Positions 55,776-63,229 of a stretch of DNA of 64,000 bases are shown here, in pieces. Below the pieces are notes generated by a model, which worked only from the letters and a program-made list of their open reading frames with translations, did no database searches and had not been told where the DNA came from. The DNA comes from Allomeiothermus silvanus DSM 9946 (lineage in GTDB: Bacteria; Deinococcota; Deinococci; Deinococcales; Thermaceae). The position numbers and the translations under genes are program-made. The stretch lies in contig NC_014212.1 of assembly GCF_000092125.1 (NCBI RefSeq), positions 2,252,001 through 2,316,000 on the forward strand, written 5' to 3'. Within the stretch, counting starts at the first letter, position 1; each line of letters starts with the position of its first letter.

Positions 55776-56042
55776 CACATCATGGGAAATTCTTATCCCT
55801 TCGTGTGCTACTTAACCTAGCCCCCAGGATGTGCAACAAGAGGGGGTGCTATGCGACCTGACCGCCTCCGTACTATATCGCGTTTCCCACCATTACGCCT
55901 CCCACGGTGAGGCGAAATGTACTCGGCCCAGCAAACCCCGCTGTACCGAGTATTCGTGGGAACCGCTCTATTGACGCAGCAACCCTTCTTGAGACTACCC
56001 TAGTTAGGCTGACCATAGGATCGGTGTACTCGAGGCGAAATG
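55776..56042. other. Gap without a recognisable gene
   Basis: Between repeat copy C and the rplS terminator I see no plausible gene. A 64-codon open frame at 55907-56101 has no supporting start signal and an unlikely composition. Confidence 0.5.
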
Positions 56043-56076
56043 CAACAACAGGGGCCGGATTGAACCAGCCCCTGTT
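56043..56076 (-). terminator. Hairpin terminator of the ffh-rplS operon
   Basis: On the minus strand AACAGGGGC pairs with GCCCCTGTT across about 14 nt, 20 nt past the rplS stop, followed by TGTTGC. The T-rich tail is short, so the assignment is moderate. Confidence 0.6.
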
Positions 56077-56091
56077 GAGCCCGAAGTGGTT

Positions 56092-56538
56092 TTATTCCTG
56101 ACTTTCCGTGGGAACCTCAGCCTGAGCTGGTTCGGCAGCAGCCTCCGCCGCGGCAGCGTTGCGGGCCGAGACATCCTCATTGATGCGCTTACGGTCGGAC
56201 TTGATGCGCGCCGCCTTACCACGCAGTTCACGTAGGTAGTAAAGCTTGGCTCGGCGCACTTTGCCCCGCGCCACCACCTCTACGCTGTCAATGAGCGGGC
56301 TGTTGAAGGGGAAAACCCGCTCCACCCCCTCTCCAAAGGAGATCTTGCGCACGGTGAAGGAGGAGTTGAAGCCGTTGCGCTTAATCTTGATCACTACGCC
56401 CTCGTAGGCTTGGGTGCGGGTGCGGTTCCCTTCGCGCACCTTGTAGTTGACCCGAACGGTATCCCCGGCCTTGAACTCGGGCATGTCGGCACGGGTGTAT
56501 TTGCTTTCGACGACCTTGAGCAGGGCACCACGGTTCAT
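56092..56538 (-). CDS. rplS: Ribosomal protein bL19
   Basis: 148 aa. The L19 core is clear ([84 protein letters not shown]). An Ala/Glu-rich tail of about 30 residues extends beyond the core, common in Thermus relatives. It binds at the 30S/50S interface. Last gene of the ffh-rpsP-khpA-rimM-trmD-rplS operon. Confidence 0.97.
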   Translation of the reverse strand: MNRGALLKVVESKYTRADMPEFKAGDTVRVNYKVREGNRTRTQAYEGVVIKIKRNGFNSSFTVRKISFGEGVERVFPFNSPLIDSVEVVARGKVRRAKLYYLRELRGKAARIKSDRKRINEDVSARNAAAAEAAAEPAQAEVPTESQE

Positions 56539-56648
56539 AGGGTTCTCCTGTTCCCAGCGGAACCTTCGGGGGTTCTTAGGAATTTTGCGTTCTTTGACGT
56601 ACCCGCCTGAGCAGATACTCGAACGTCAGCGATTGGTGAGTATAGCAG

Positions 56649-57371
56649 TTACTCGGAGCCTGCGTCAAACTCATCGAGCCAGGCTAGGTCTTGGGGGGTG
56701 AGTTCGGCAACCTCGAGAAGTTCCGGGCGGCGCTCCCGGGTGCGTTTGAGCGCCTGCTTACGCCGCCACTCAGCAATTTTAGCGTGGTGTCCCGAGATCA
56801 GGATTTCCGGCACACCCAAACCCCGAAACTCGGGCGGGCGGGTGTAGTGGGGGTAATCCAACAAACCGGTGGAAAACGAGTCCTGCTGGTGGCTCTGGGC
56901 CTCCTTGATGACTCCCGGGATAAGCCGAGCGGTGGCTTCCAAAATCGCCAGCGCCGCTACCTCTCCCCCCATCAGCACGTAATCCCCGATGGAGACCTCG
57001 CGGGTGATGAAGTGCTCGATGCGGGCATCGATCCCCTCGTAGCGGCCCGCGACCAAGACCAGGTGATCTTTCCGTGCCAACTCCTCGGCCATCCGCTGGT
57101 TAAAGGGCTTCCCCGCTGGAGAAAGCAAGATCACCTCGTCAGCGGGCAAAGCTGCCTCGATGGCCCGCACCACCACATCTACCCGCATCACCATACCGGC
57201 CCCGCCGCCGTAGGGGGTATCGTCCACCACGCGGTGCTTTCCCTCGGCGTAGTCGCGAATATCCCGCACATCGACGGAGATCAAGCCCCGCTCGATGGCT
57301 CTTTGCAGGATGGATTCCTCCGTCCAGGGCCGGATCAACGCAGGAAAGAGGGTCAAGATAGTGTAGCGCAT
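56649..57371 (-). CDS. trmD: tRNA (guanine-N1)-methyltransferase TrmD
   Basis: 240 aa. It methylates G37 in tRNAs reading CNN codons, preventing +1 frameshifts. The SPOUT knot is evident: [46 protein letters not shown] and [21 protein letters not shown]. The C-terminal domain ends [20 protein letters not shown] and a variable tail. Position between rimM and rplS in the operon is canonical. Confidence 0.97.
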   Translation of the reverse strand: MRYTILTLFPALIRPWTEESILQRAIERGLISVDVRDIRDYAEGKHRVVDDTPYGGGAGMVMRVDVVVRAIEAALPADEVILLSPAGKPFNQRMAEELARKDHLVLVAGRYEGIDARIEHFITREVSIGDYVLMGGEVAALAILEATARLIPGVIKEAQSHQQDSFSTGLLDYPHYTRPPEFRGLGVPEILISGHHAKIAEWRRKQALKRTRERRPELLEVAELTPQDLAWLDEFDAGSE

Positions 57372-57392
57372 ATGGCGGGCGGCCTTTGGTGT

Positions 57393-57884
57393 TCAGTCAA
57401 ACAGCCCTGGTATCGCCTCGATGTGGATCCCGTCATCCTTCACCACGACATACGGGGCTTGAAAGGGAACCAGGTAGGTCCTCGAGAGCGCGCGAAGAGA
57501 AGTTCCAAAACGTTTGATGACCAGCAGGTCCTGGGCTGCGGCTTCCTGTACCTCAGCAACCTCGCCGAAGGGCTCTCCGTCCACAAAAACCGTCCTGCCG
57601 AGGAGTTGGTAGTAGTAGAAAGAACCTTCCTCCAGTTCAGGCAGATCGCCCTCATCAGCGTAGACCAAAAGCCCCACCAAGGCTTCCGCATCGGTGCGGT
57701 GCTTAACCCCGCTTAGGTGAAGAACCAGTTCCTCGCCCACCCAGTAGGCTTCCTCGATGGTCCGGTAGCCGAGGTCCTGGAGGTAGATGCGCGGCAAATC
57801 CTCCACCCAGGGCTCGCCTCGGAACTTGAACCCTCCCTTGAGGCCATAGGGAGACCCTATTCGTCCAACCTCGATTCTCCGCAT
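57393..57884 (-). CDS. rimM: 16S rRNA processing protein RimM
   Basis: 163 aa. RimM binds ribosomal protein S19 and aids 30S maturation. The first domain opens with VGRIGSPYGLKGGFKFRGEP, and the PRC-barrel part shows YYYQLLGRTVFVDGEPFGEV and GIHIEAIPGLFD at the end. It sits between khpA and trmD with short gaps, and the trmD start is 21 nt downstream. Confidence 0.95.
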   Translation of the reverse strand: MRRIEVGRIGSPYGLKGGFKFRGEPWVEDLPRIYLQDLGYRTIEEAYWVGEELVLHLSGVKHRTDAEALVGLLVYADEGDLPELEEGSFYYYQLLGRTVFVDGEPFGEVAEVQEAAAQDLLVIKRFGTSLRALSRTYLVPFQAPYVVVKDDGIHIEAIPGLFD

Positions 57885-57899
57885 GGGAAAAACTGGTCT

Positions 57900-58118
57900 T
57901 TACCTCACCTCCACCGAGACTCGCCCTTTGGCAAAAGACCGCACCACGGTGCGAATGCTCTCGATAACCCGGCCTTGACGACCGATCAGGCGGCCCTTGT
58001 CGGAGGGAGCGGTTTCCACGTAATAAATCAGCCCTTCACGACCCCGGCGCTCGTCCACTCGCACCGCCTCGGGCTGGTCCACCACGGCTTTAGCAAGGTA
58101 TTCAACCAAATCCTTCAT
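57900..58118 (-). CDS. khpA: KH-domain RNA-binding protein KhpA
   Basis: 72 aa. A single KH domain, with the GxxG loop in LIGRQGRVIESIRTVVRSF. KhpA works with KhpB/EloR on small RNAs and cell elongation in several bacteria. Small KH genes between rpsP and rimM are widespread, which supports the call. Confidence 0.92.
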   Translation of the reverse strand: MKDLVEYLAKAVVDQPEAVRVDERRGREGLIYYVETAPSDKGRLIGRQGRVIESIRTVVRSFAKGRVSVEVR

Positions 58119-58184
58119 GTTGATAGCTTATAGCAAATAGCTGATAGCCCACACGCTCGAGGCTATCAGCTATTGGGGAATCGG
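58119..58184. repeat. Heptamer-periodic repeat between rpsP and khpA
   Basis: TTGATAG CTTATAG CAAATAG CTGATAG reads in exact 7-nt units ending in TAG, followed by an inverted GGCTATCAGCTAT. The repeat lies inside the operon, so the RNA can form a hairpin between the rpsP and khpA messages. Confidence 0.6.
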
Positions 58185-58436
58185 TTATTTGCCCTCGATT
58201 ACACCTGCTTGCTTTAAGAGCTTCTTGGCGGTCTCGGTAGGCTGAGCCCCGGTGCCGAGCCAGTATTTGGCCCGCTCGGCGTCCACCTTGAGCCAATCCT
58301 TGGTGGTCTTGCGGGGGTCATAGTAGCCGATGCGTTCGATGTAAGCCCCATCGCGCTTGTTGCGCTCGTCCACCACCACGATGCGGTAGTGCGGGTTGCC
58401 TTTGGAGCCGAAACGGGAAAGACGGATCTTGGTCAT
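58185..58436 (-). CDS. rpsP: Ribosomal protein bS16
   Basis: 83 aa from ATG 58436, with AAGGAGAACCTT just upstream; a longer frame start is rejected. Motifs [34 protein letters not shown] and [17 protein letters not shown] are diagnostic. It is an early 30S assembly protein. Second gene of the operon; its leader overlaps the end of ffh. Confidence 0.98.
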   Translation of the reverse strand: MTKIRLSRFGSKGNPHYRIVVVDERNKRDGAYIERIGYYDPRKTTKDWLKVDAERAKYWLGTGAQPTETAKKLLKQAGVIEGK

Positions 58437-58464
58437 AAGGTTCTCCTTTTGCGCTTTCGGGGCG

Positions 58465-59772
58465 CTATCTTCCAAACGGGTTGCGGAAGGCTCCGCGCCC
58501 TTTTTGTTTGGCCAAAGATTTCATCATGCTCTTGGTTTCCTCGAAGGTCTTGATGAGCCGGTTGACTTCCTGCACGCTGGTACCGGAGCCTGCCGCGATA
58601 CGCTTGCGGCGTGAGGCGTTCAGGATCCGAGGATCGCGGCGCTCCTCTCGGGTCATCGACAGCACGATGGCCTCGAGCCGATTGATGGCCTTTTCATCCA
58701 CCGTGAACCCCGGCGGCAAAGCCCGAGAAACCCCCGGGATCATCTTGAGAATGTCGGCGAAAGAACCCATCTTGCGCATCTGGCGCATCTGGGTAATCAA
58801 ATCCTCGAGCGTGATCTCCCCGGGAGTCTTGAGGGGCCCCTCGAGTTCGACGGCCTTGGCCTTCTCCAGAAGGGTCTGGAGATCGCCCATGCCCAGAATG
58901 CGGCTTGCCAGACGGTCAGGGTAAAAGGGCTCGAGGCCCTCGATCTTCTCCGAGACCCCGGCGAAGACGATGGGCTTTTGCGTGACGTAGCGTGCTGAAA
59001 GCGCTGCCCCACCCCGAGCATCGCCATCTAGCTTGGTGAGGATCAACCCACTAATCCCAACACGCTCGTCAAAGGTCCTGGAGACGCCTAAGGCTTCCTG
59101 CCCGGTCATGGCGTCTATTACCAAGAAAGTCTCGGTAGGACGCAGCACCTCCTTGAGCTTGGCGAGTTCGCCCATCAAAGCTTCGTCAATTTGCAAGCGC
59201 CCGGCGGTGTCCACAATCACCAGGTCGCGGTAATCGAAGGTAAGGTGCTCCCGGAGGCGGCGAGCAGTGACCTCGGGGCGCTCCCCGTCGGCGACCTCCA
59301 GTACGGGCACCCCCACCTTCTCACCCAAAATCCTGAGTTGCTCGCGGGCCGCGGGCCGCTGGGTATCGGCGGCTACCAGAAGGGGGCGGCGGCCTTTGGC
59401 TTTATAAAAAGCCGCCAGCTTGCCGCTGGTGGTAGTTTTACCGGAACCCTGCAAACCCACCATGAACCACAGGTTGCCCTCGCTTTTGAGGGTGGGTTGC
59501 TTGGCTTCGCCACCGAGGGTCTGCACCAGCTCCTCATAGACAATAGTGAGGATCTGCTCAGCAGGCGTTAGGCTCTCTAGCACCTGAGCCCCCAAGGCCT
59601 TCTCCTGCACGGCGTTCACAAAAGCTTTGGCTACCTCGAAGTTTACATCGGCCTCGAGCAAGCTCATGCGAATCTCGCGCAGGGTGGTCTTGAGGTCGGC
59701 CTCGCTGATACGACCCCGCCCGCGCAGCTTGTCTACCGCTGCGCGGATGCGTTGGCTTAGCGTCTCGAACAT
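58465..59772 (-). CDS. ffh: Signal recognition particle protein Ffh
   Basis: 435 aa. It binds signal peptides on ribosomes and targets them to FtsY at the membrane. The N-domain helix bundle opens [16 protein letters not shown]-domain motifs are [44 protein letters not shown] and GDLQTLLEK. The M domain, rich in Met and Arg, ends with the RNA-binding [14 protein letters not shown] segment. It begins the operon. Confidence 0.98.
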   Translation of the reverse strand: MFETLSQRIRAAVDKLRGRGRISEADLKTTLREIRMSLLEADVNFEVAKAFVNAVQEKALGAQVLESLTPAEQILTIVYEELVQTLGGEAKQPTLKSEGNLWFMVGLQGSGKTTTSGKLAAFYKAKGRRPLLVAADTQRPAAREQLRILGEKVGVPVLEVADGERPEVTARRLREHLTFDYRDLVIVDTAGRLQIDEALMGELAKLKEVLRPTETFLVIDAMTGQEALGVSRTFDERVGISGLILTKLDGDARGGAALSARYVTQKPIVFAGVSEKIEGLEPFYPDRLASRILGMGDLQTLLEKAKAVELEGPLKTPGEITLEDLITQMRQMRKMGSFADILKMIPGVSRALPPGFTVDEKAINRLEAIVLSMTREERRDPRILNASRRKRIAAGSGTSVQEVNRLIKTFEETKSMMKSLAKQKGRGAFRNPFGR

Positions 59773-60019
59773 GGCTTGATTTACCCCAAACCGAGATGTC
59801 GGTTTCCCCCTTACTGCTCTATCCTCTGGGTCCCCTGCTCTTTCGCGCTCAGTCTGGGACCCCTCTTTGGTCTACTTAACCCTAAGAAATCACTCAAGTT
59901 TTTTATGTGATTCCTGGCCCACTTCTTCGAGGCCGACCGCTAGGGTAACAGCAAGACCTTGAGCATGTCAATATCAATCTTGGCTCAACCCCGTAGGATG
60001 TCCGATTGTGAGGGGTCGC
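59773..60019. other. Gap between ffh and the DUF305 genes
   Basis: No gene seen. Upstream of ffh, AATCAC and GTGATT flank a T-rich stretch (59886-59912), an imperfect inverted pair of unknown role. The ffh promoter is probably near 59780-59800 but is not clear. Confidence 0.4.
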
Positions 60020-60048
60020 TTGCGGTAGCTGGCCTCGAGTACCACAAT
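60020..60048 (+). promoter_or_regulatory. Promoter of the DUF305 pair (leaderless)
   Basis: TTGCGG (60020-60025), a 17-bp spacer and CACAAT (60043-60048) are followed by six bases and ATG 60055. It is the best-formed leaderless promoter in the window. Confidence 0.65.
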
Positions 60049-60054
60049 AAATCC

Positions 60055-60597
60055 ATGCGGCGTTTGGCATTGCTGTTGGCCCTATTCAGCCCGGGGTGGG
60101 CCTGTGGCTTCCAAGCGCCAAAGATTTGGGCCATGTTATGGGAGACCCCAGCTGCGCGCTTCGACCGAACTTTTTTGTCCTTGATGCAAAACCACTATGA
60201 ACAGACCAAAGGCATGGGCGAACGCTTCCTCAGCCAGATTAGCGACCCCAAGCTCAAAAGCTGGACCCAAATCCTAATCAACGACCACAAGACCGTTCTA
60301 AAAGAAATCCAGGCCGAGCTTTCCTCGCTAGGTGGAACCGACGCTAAAGCTGTGGAGGTAATGAAAAGCGAGATGGCTCTCGATTGGGAAGGCCTTCAGA
60401 CCGGAGCCCGGGAGGGTAAGGCCAACGAAACCTACCCTGGGTGGATGGTTACCAACGGCTTCTCCGCCATCGGGATGGCGCAGCAGGCGCTCGAGCGCAC
60501 CAAGAATCCCAAGGTGCGGGAGCTGGCCAGGCAGATTGTGGCTGCCGAATCGAATCGGGTGGAGCAGTTGCAAATTTATCTGATGGGAGGCCGTTGA
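60055..60597 (+). CDS. DUF305-like exported protein, degenerate motif
   Basis: 180 aa. A signal peptide (RRLALLLALFSPGWACGF) leads to a helical protein. It aligns with its tandem neighbour over the full length (FDRTFLSLM, WTQILINDHKTVLKEIQAEL). The usual DUF305 metal-site motif MIPHHQ is here LMQNHYEQ, so only one His remains and metal binding is doubtful. DUF305 proteins are four-helix ferritin-like proteins of unclear role, sometimes linked to copper. It is co-transcribed with the next gene, three bases downstream. Confidence 0.8.
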   Translation: MRRLALLLALFSPGWACGFQAPKIWAMLWETPAARFDRTFLSLMQNHYEQTKGMGERFLSQISDPKLKSWTQILINDHKTVLKEIQAELSSLGGTDAKAVEVMKSEMALDWEGLQTGAREGKANETYPGWMVTNGFSAIGMAQQALERTKNPKVRELARQIVAAESNRVEQLQIYLMGGR

Positions 60598-60600
60598 GCG

Positions 60601-61143
60601 ATGGGTAAGCTGCTGGGCTTCATCGTCTTGGCCGGGTTGGCCTTAGGTTGCGGCTTTAGCAACTCCGATATTTGGGGCGTGCTCAACAGGTCGCCCAGCC
60701 GCACCTTCGACCGGGTACTGCTCTCGATGCTGATTCCCCACTATCAGGGGATGCTGGACATGGCCGAGGCTTACCTGCCCCAAGCGCCAAATCCTCAGGT
60801 ACGCAACTGGGTGCAGGCGCTGATCAAAGACCGAAAAAAGCGCCTCAACGAATGGAAAACCCTGATCCAACAGTTGGGAGGTCTCGAGCCCACGGCCGAG
60901 GCGACCATGCAAGGTGAGATGTACAAGGACTGGGTGAACTTCCGTGAAGGCCAGAAGAGCGAAAAAGTCCACTCGGTCTTCGCCAGCCTGATGCTCACCA
61001 ACCACTTCTCCACCGTGAACATGGCCAAGATGGTGGAGGCCCGTTCCCGCGATCCAAAAATCGAGAAACTAGCCCAAGCCCTGATCGCAACCGAAACCGC
61101 CCATCTCGAGAAGCTCCAGGCTCTGCTGATCCGCAACCAGTAG
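60601..61143 (+). CDS. DUF305-like exported protein
   Basis: 180 aa, the same length as the upstream paralogue. The N-terminus GKLLGFIVLAGLALGCGFS is a signal peptide, possibly a weak lipobox (ALGC). It keeps a recognisable family motif, MLIPHYQGMLDMAEAYL, with one His changed to Tyr relative to MIPHHQ. The helical core continues as NWVQALIKDRKKRLNEWK. It is the second gene of a tandem pair that arose by duplication. Confidence 0.82.
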   Translation: MGKLLGFIVLAGLALGCGFSNSDIWGVLNRSPSRTFDRVLLSMLIPHYQGMLDMAEAYLPQAPNPQVRNWVQALIKDRKKRLNEWKTLIQQLGGLEPTAEATMQGEMYKDWVNFREGQKSEKVHSVFASLMLTNHFSTVNMAKMVEARSRDPKIEKLAQALIATETAHLEKLQALLIRNQ

Positions 61144-61160
61144 ATCCGGCAAATTCAGGC

Positions 61161-61190
61161 TTGCCCAGGAAAACTTCGAGGTGCTAATCT
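61161..61190 (+). promoter_or_regulatory. Candidate mgtE promoter
   Basis: TTGCCC (61161-61166), an 18-bp spacer and TAATCT (61185-61190). It would start a leader of about 200 nt before mgtE. A second -10-like TAGAAT at 61214-61219 is an alternative. Confidence 0.45.
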
Positions 61191-61196
61191 AACAGA

Positions 61197-61394
61197 GGCA
61201 TTTTGCCGCCCACTAGAATAGGTCTAGTTGGGCCGTTTTTACCGAGGAGGTACCGTGGAAGATTCCAGTTCGAGTCGTCAGAGTGAGACGGTGCCTCACT
61301 CGGGCGCCGAATAAATCCCCTCTGACAATTCGCAGAAGGCCACGGATGCTTTCTCCCGCAGCGAAAACGCTGTCTCGAGCCTAAAGGGGGAAAC
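61197..61394 (+). ncRNA. Structured mgtE leader, candidate Mg2+ riboswitch
   Basis: The leader can form several hairpins: GGAA/TTCC, a 7-bp GAGTGAG/CTCACTC stem around ACGGTGC, and CAGCG-AAAA-CGCTG close to the start codon. A stretch CACGGATGCTTTCTCC recalls the conserved GGAUGCUU part of the M-box, as I remember it. The full M-box core is not obvious, so this is a proposal. No strong terminator stem with U-run is visible. Confidence 0.4.
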
Positions 61395-62756
61395 ATGCCG
61401 GAGATGAACGTACAGGCCGGATGGCAGGCCTTGCAGGAAGCCTTGGCCGAAGGCGATGCCGGGTTGGTGCGGCAAGCCCTGGGCGAACTCTATCCTCAGG
61501 AGCTGCTAGACCACTGGGACGAGCTTTCCCGGGAGCACCGCTTTACCGTACTGACCCTACTACCCCCCGAGGAAGCCGCCGAGGTCTTCAGCCACCTTGA
61601 AGAGGACGAGCAGGCTGAACTGCTGAAAGCCCTGCCTCCTTGGCGGGTTAAAGAGTTGCTAGGTGAACTCTCCCTCGACGACCTGACCGACGCCCTCCAG
61701 GCGGTCGAGGAGGAAAACCCTCAGCAGGCTGAAGCCTTGCTGGATCAGCTCGACCCCGAGACCCGGGCCGAGGTGGAAGAGCTATCCGAGTACGAGGAGG
61801 ACGAAGCCGGGGGGCTCATGACCCCCGAATACATAGCCCTGCGCGACTCGATGACCGTAGACGAGGTATTTCGCTTTCTGCGCCGGGCTGCCCCTGATGC
61901 CGAACAGGTTTATTACCTCTACGTGGTAGACGCGGCAAATCGGCTCGAGGGGGTGGTCTCGTTGCGGGATCTGATCGTAGCTGACCCTAAGACAAAGGTC
62001 CGTGAGATCATGAACCCCGACGTCGTACGGGTGCGCACCGATACCGACCAGGAAGAAGTAGCCCGGCTCATGGCCGACTACAACTTCACAGTGCTCCCGG
62101 TAGTAGACGAGGAAGGAGTGCTTTCCGGGATCATCACCATTGACGACGTGGTAGACGTAATCCAAGAGGAGGCTACCGAGGATATCTATCGCCTGGGTGC
62201 GGTGGAGTCGCCCGAGTTGGTGTACAGCCGCAGCAGCGTGTGGGATCTGTGGAGCGCGCGGATACGCTGGCTGGTGATCCTGGTCATTGGAGCGATGTTC
62301 TCCAGCAGCATCCTCGAGGGCTTCCAGAACACCCTTCAGGCGGTTACCGCTTTGACGTTTTATATCACTGTCTTGCTGGGGGCTGGGGGTAACACTGGAA
62401 ACCAGTCCAGCACGATCATCGTACGGGCGCTGGCTACGGGGGATGTGCGCGGAAGAGACTGGTGGCGCATCCTACTCAAAGAACTCTCGGTAGGCGCTAT
62501 GTTGGGAATCACGCTAGCCATTTTGCTCTCGATCAAGGTTTTGATAGACGGACACGGGGAAATTCTGCTGGTGGTGGCGGCCTCACTGGCGGTACTGATG
62601 ACGGTAACGAACATCCTCGGCGCGCTGTTACCCATCGGGATCAAGAAGATCGGCCTCGACCCCGCCCTTATCTCCAATCCGCTCATCGCTACCCTGAGCG
62701 ATATCACCGGGCTAATGATCTATTTGAGCATGGCCCGCTGGTTGCTACACATGTAA
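61395..62756 (+). CDS. mgtE: MgtE-type magnesium transporter
   Basis: 453 aa. An N-terminal helical superhelix domain (about 1-130, with LPPEEAAEVFSHLEEDEQAE) and two CBS domains (about 135-255; GGLMTPEYIALRDSMTVDEV and VREIMNPDVV) close the channel when cytosolic Mg2+ is high. The C-terminal five-helix pore shows LLGAGGNTGNQSS and, near the end, the Asp of TLSDITGLMIY that binds Mg2+ in the Thermus structure. The 5' leader suggests Mg2+-dependent control. Confidence 0.96.
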   Translation: MPEMNVQAGWQALQEALAEGDAGLVRQALGELYPQELLDHWDELSREHRFTVLTLLPPEEAAEVFSHLEEDEQAELLKALPPWRVKELLGELSLDDLTDALQAVEEENPQQAEALLDQLDPETRAEVEELSEYEEDEAGGLMTPEYIALRDSMTVDEVFRFLRRAAPDAEQVYYLYVVDAANRLEGVVSLRDLIVADPKTKVREIMNPDVVRVRTDTDQEEVARLMADYNFTVLPVVDEEGVLSGIITIDDVVDVIQEEATEDIYRLGAVESPELVYSRSSVWDLWSARIRWLVILVIGAMFSSSILEGFQNTLQAVTALTFYITVLLGAGGNTGNQSSTIIVRALATGDVRGRDWWRILLKELSVGAMLGITLAILLSIKVLIDGHGEILLVVAASLAVLMTVTNILGALLPIGIKKIGLDPALISNPLIATLSDITGLMIYLSMARWLLHM

Positions 62757-62984
62757 ATCACCCCACCCCCGCCCCAGCGTAGTGCGAGGCCCAGGTTGCC
62801 CGGCTCCACCACACCATCCCCTACGACCTCCCCGCGGGGTCAAGGTAGCCCACCCTCTCGGGGAGCGGGTATTCGGCGCGAGCGGCAAAAAATCCCTGCG
62901 CGATGGCACTCCTCGCCCCGGAAAAGCGGGTGTTATCCCCGTCTGCAACGGCACATAAGCGGATTTTCCAAACACCGCGTTATG
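62757..62984. other. Gap between mgtE and the CRISPR leader
   Basis: No gene seen. G- and C-rich opposed segments (CCCCGCGGGG at 62829-62838 and CTCTCGGGGAG at 62854-62864) could form small hairpins, one possibly ending the mgtE transcript. Confidence 0.4.
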
Positions 62985-63005
62985 TTTTGCGCAAAATGCT
63001 ATAAT
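62985..63005 (+). promoter_or_regulatory. Candidate CRISPR leader promoter with palindrome
   Basis: TTTTGCGCAAAA (62985-62996) is a perfect 12-bp palindrome, three bases before TATAAT (63000-63005). The start would lie near 63012, giving a leader of about 220 nt before the first repeat. The palindrome fills the -35 to -10 spacer and could bind a regulator. Confidence 0.5.
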
Positions 63006-63229
63006 CAGCCTAACAGGGCTACCCGGAGCGTACCTTGAAAGCTAGCCTTTCCCTTCCTCATCGCCAATTCCTGCGACATAAAGTCTAAATGTGCAGGAAA
63101 GTAAGCATTCATCGGTATAAACCCCACTTTTCACCCCACTTATCCACAGGGGGGTTGTGGATAACTCCACTTTCTCATAAATCCACCCCTTGGCACCTCT
63201 GTACAGGACGGGGTTTTGTGGGGTATGCT
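63006..63229 (+). promoter_or_regulatory. CRISPR leader region
   Basis: This AT-richer segment, free of genes, runs to the first repeat. The repeat's 3' end (ATTGCAAC) resembles the ATTGAAAC crRNA 5' tag, so transcription from left to right is likely and the newest spacers lie at this end. It contains two DnaA boxes (63140-63164). Confidence 0.65.
63140..63164. promoter_or_regulatory. Inverted pair of perfect DnaA boxes in the CRISPR leader
   Basis: TTATCCACA (63140-63148) and TGTGGATAA (63156-63164), the reverse complement, are separated by GGGGGGT. Each is the consensus R1-type DnaA box. They can also form a 9-bp hairpin. Confidence 0.65.

Noticed and set aside
55907-56101. 64-codon open frame after repeat copy C
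   Set aside because: It has no start signal, low similarity to coding composition, and overlaps the rplS terminator.
59886-59912. AATCAC/GTGATT inverted pair as a CRP-type site
   Set aside because: The spacing and half-sites do not match the TGTGA-N6-TCACA pattern, and no nearby gene suggests cAMP control.
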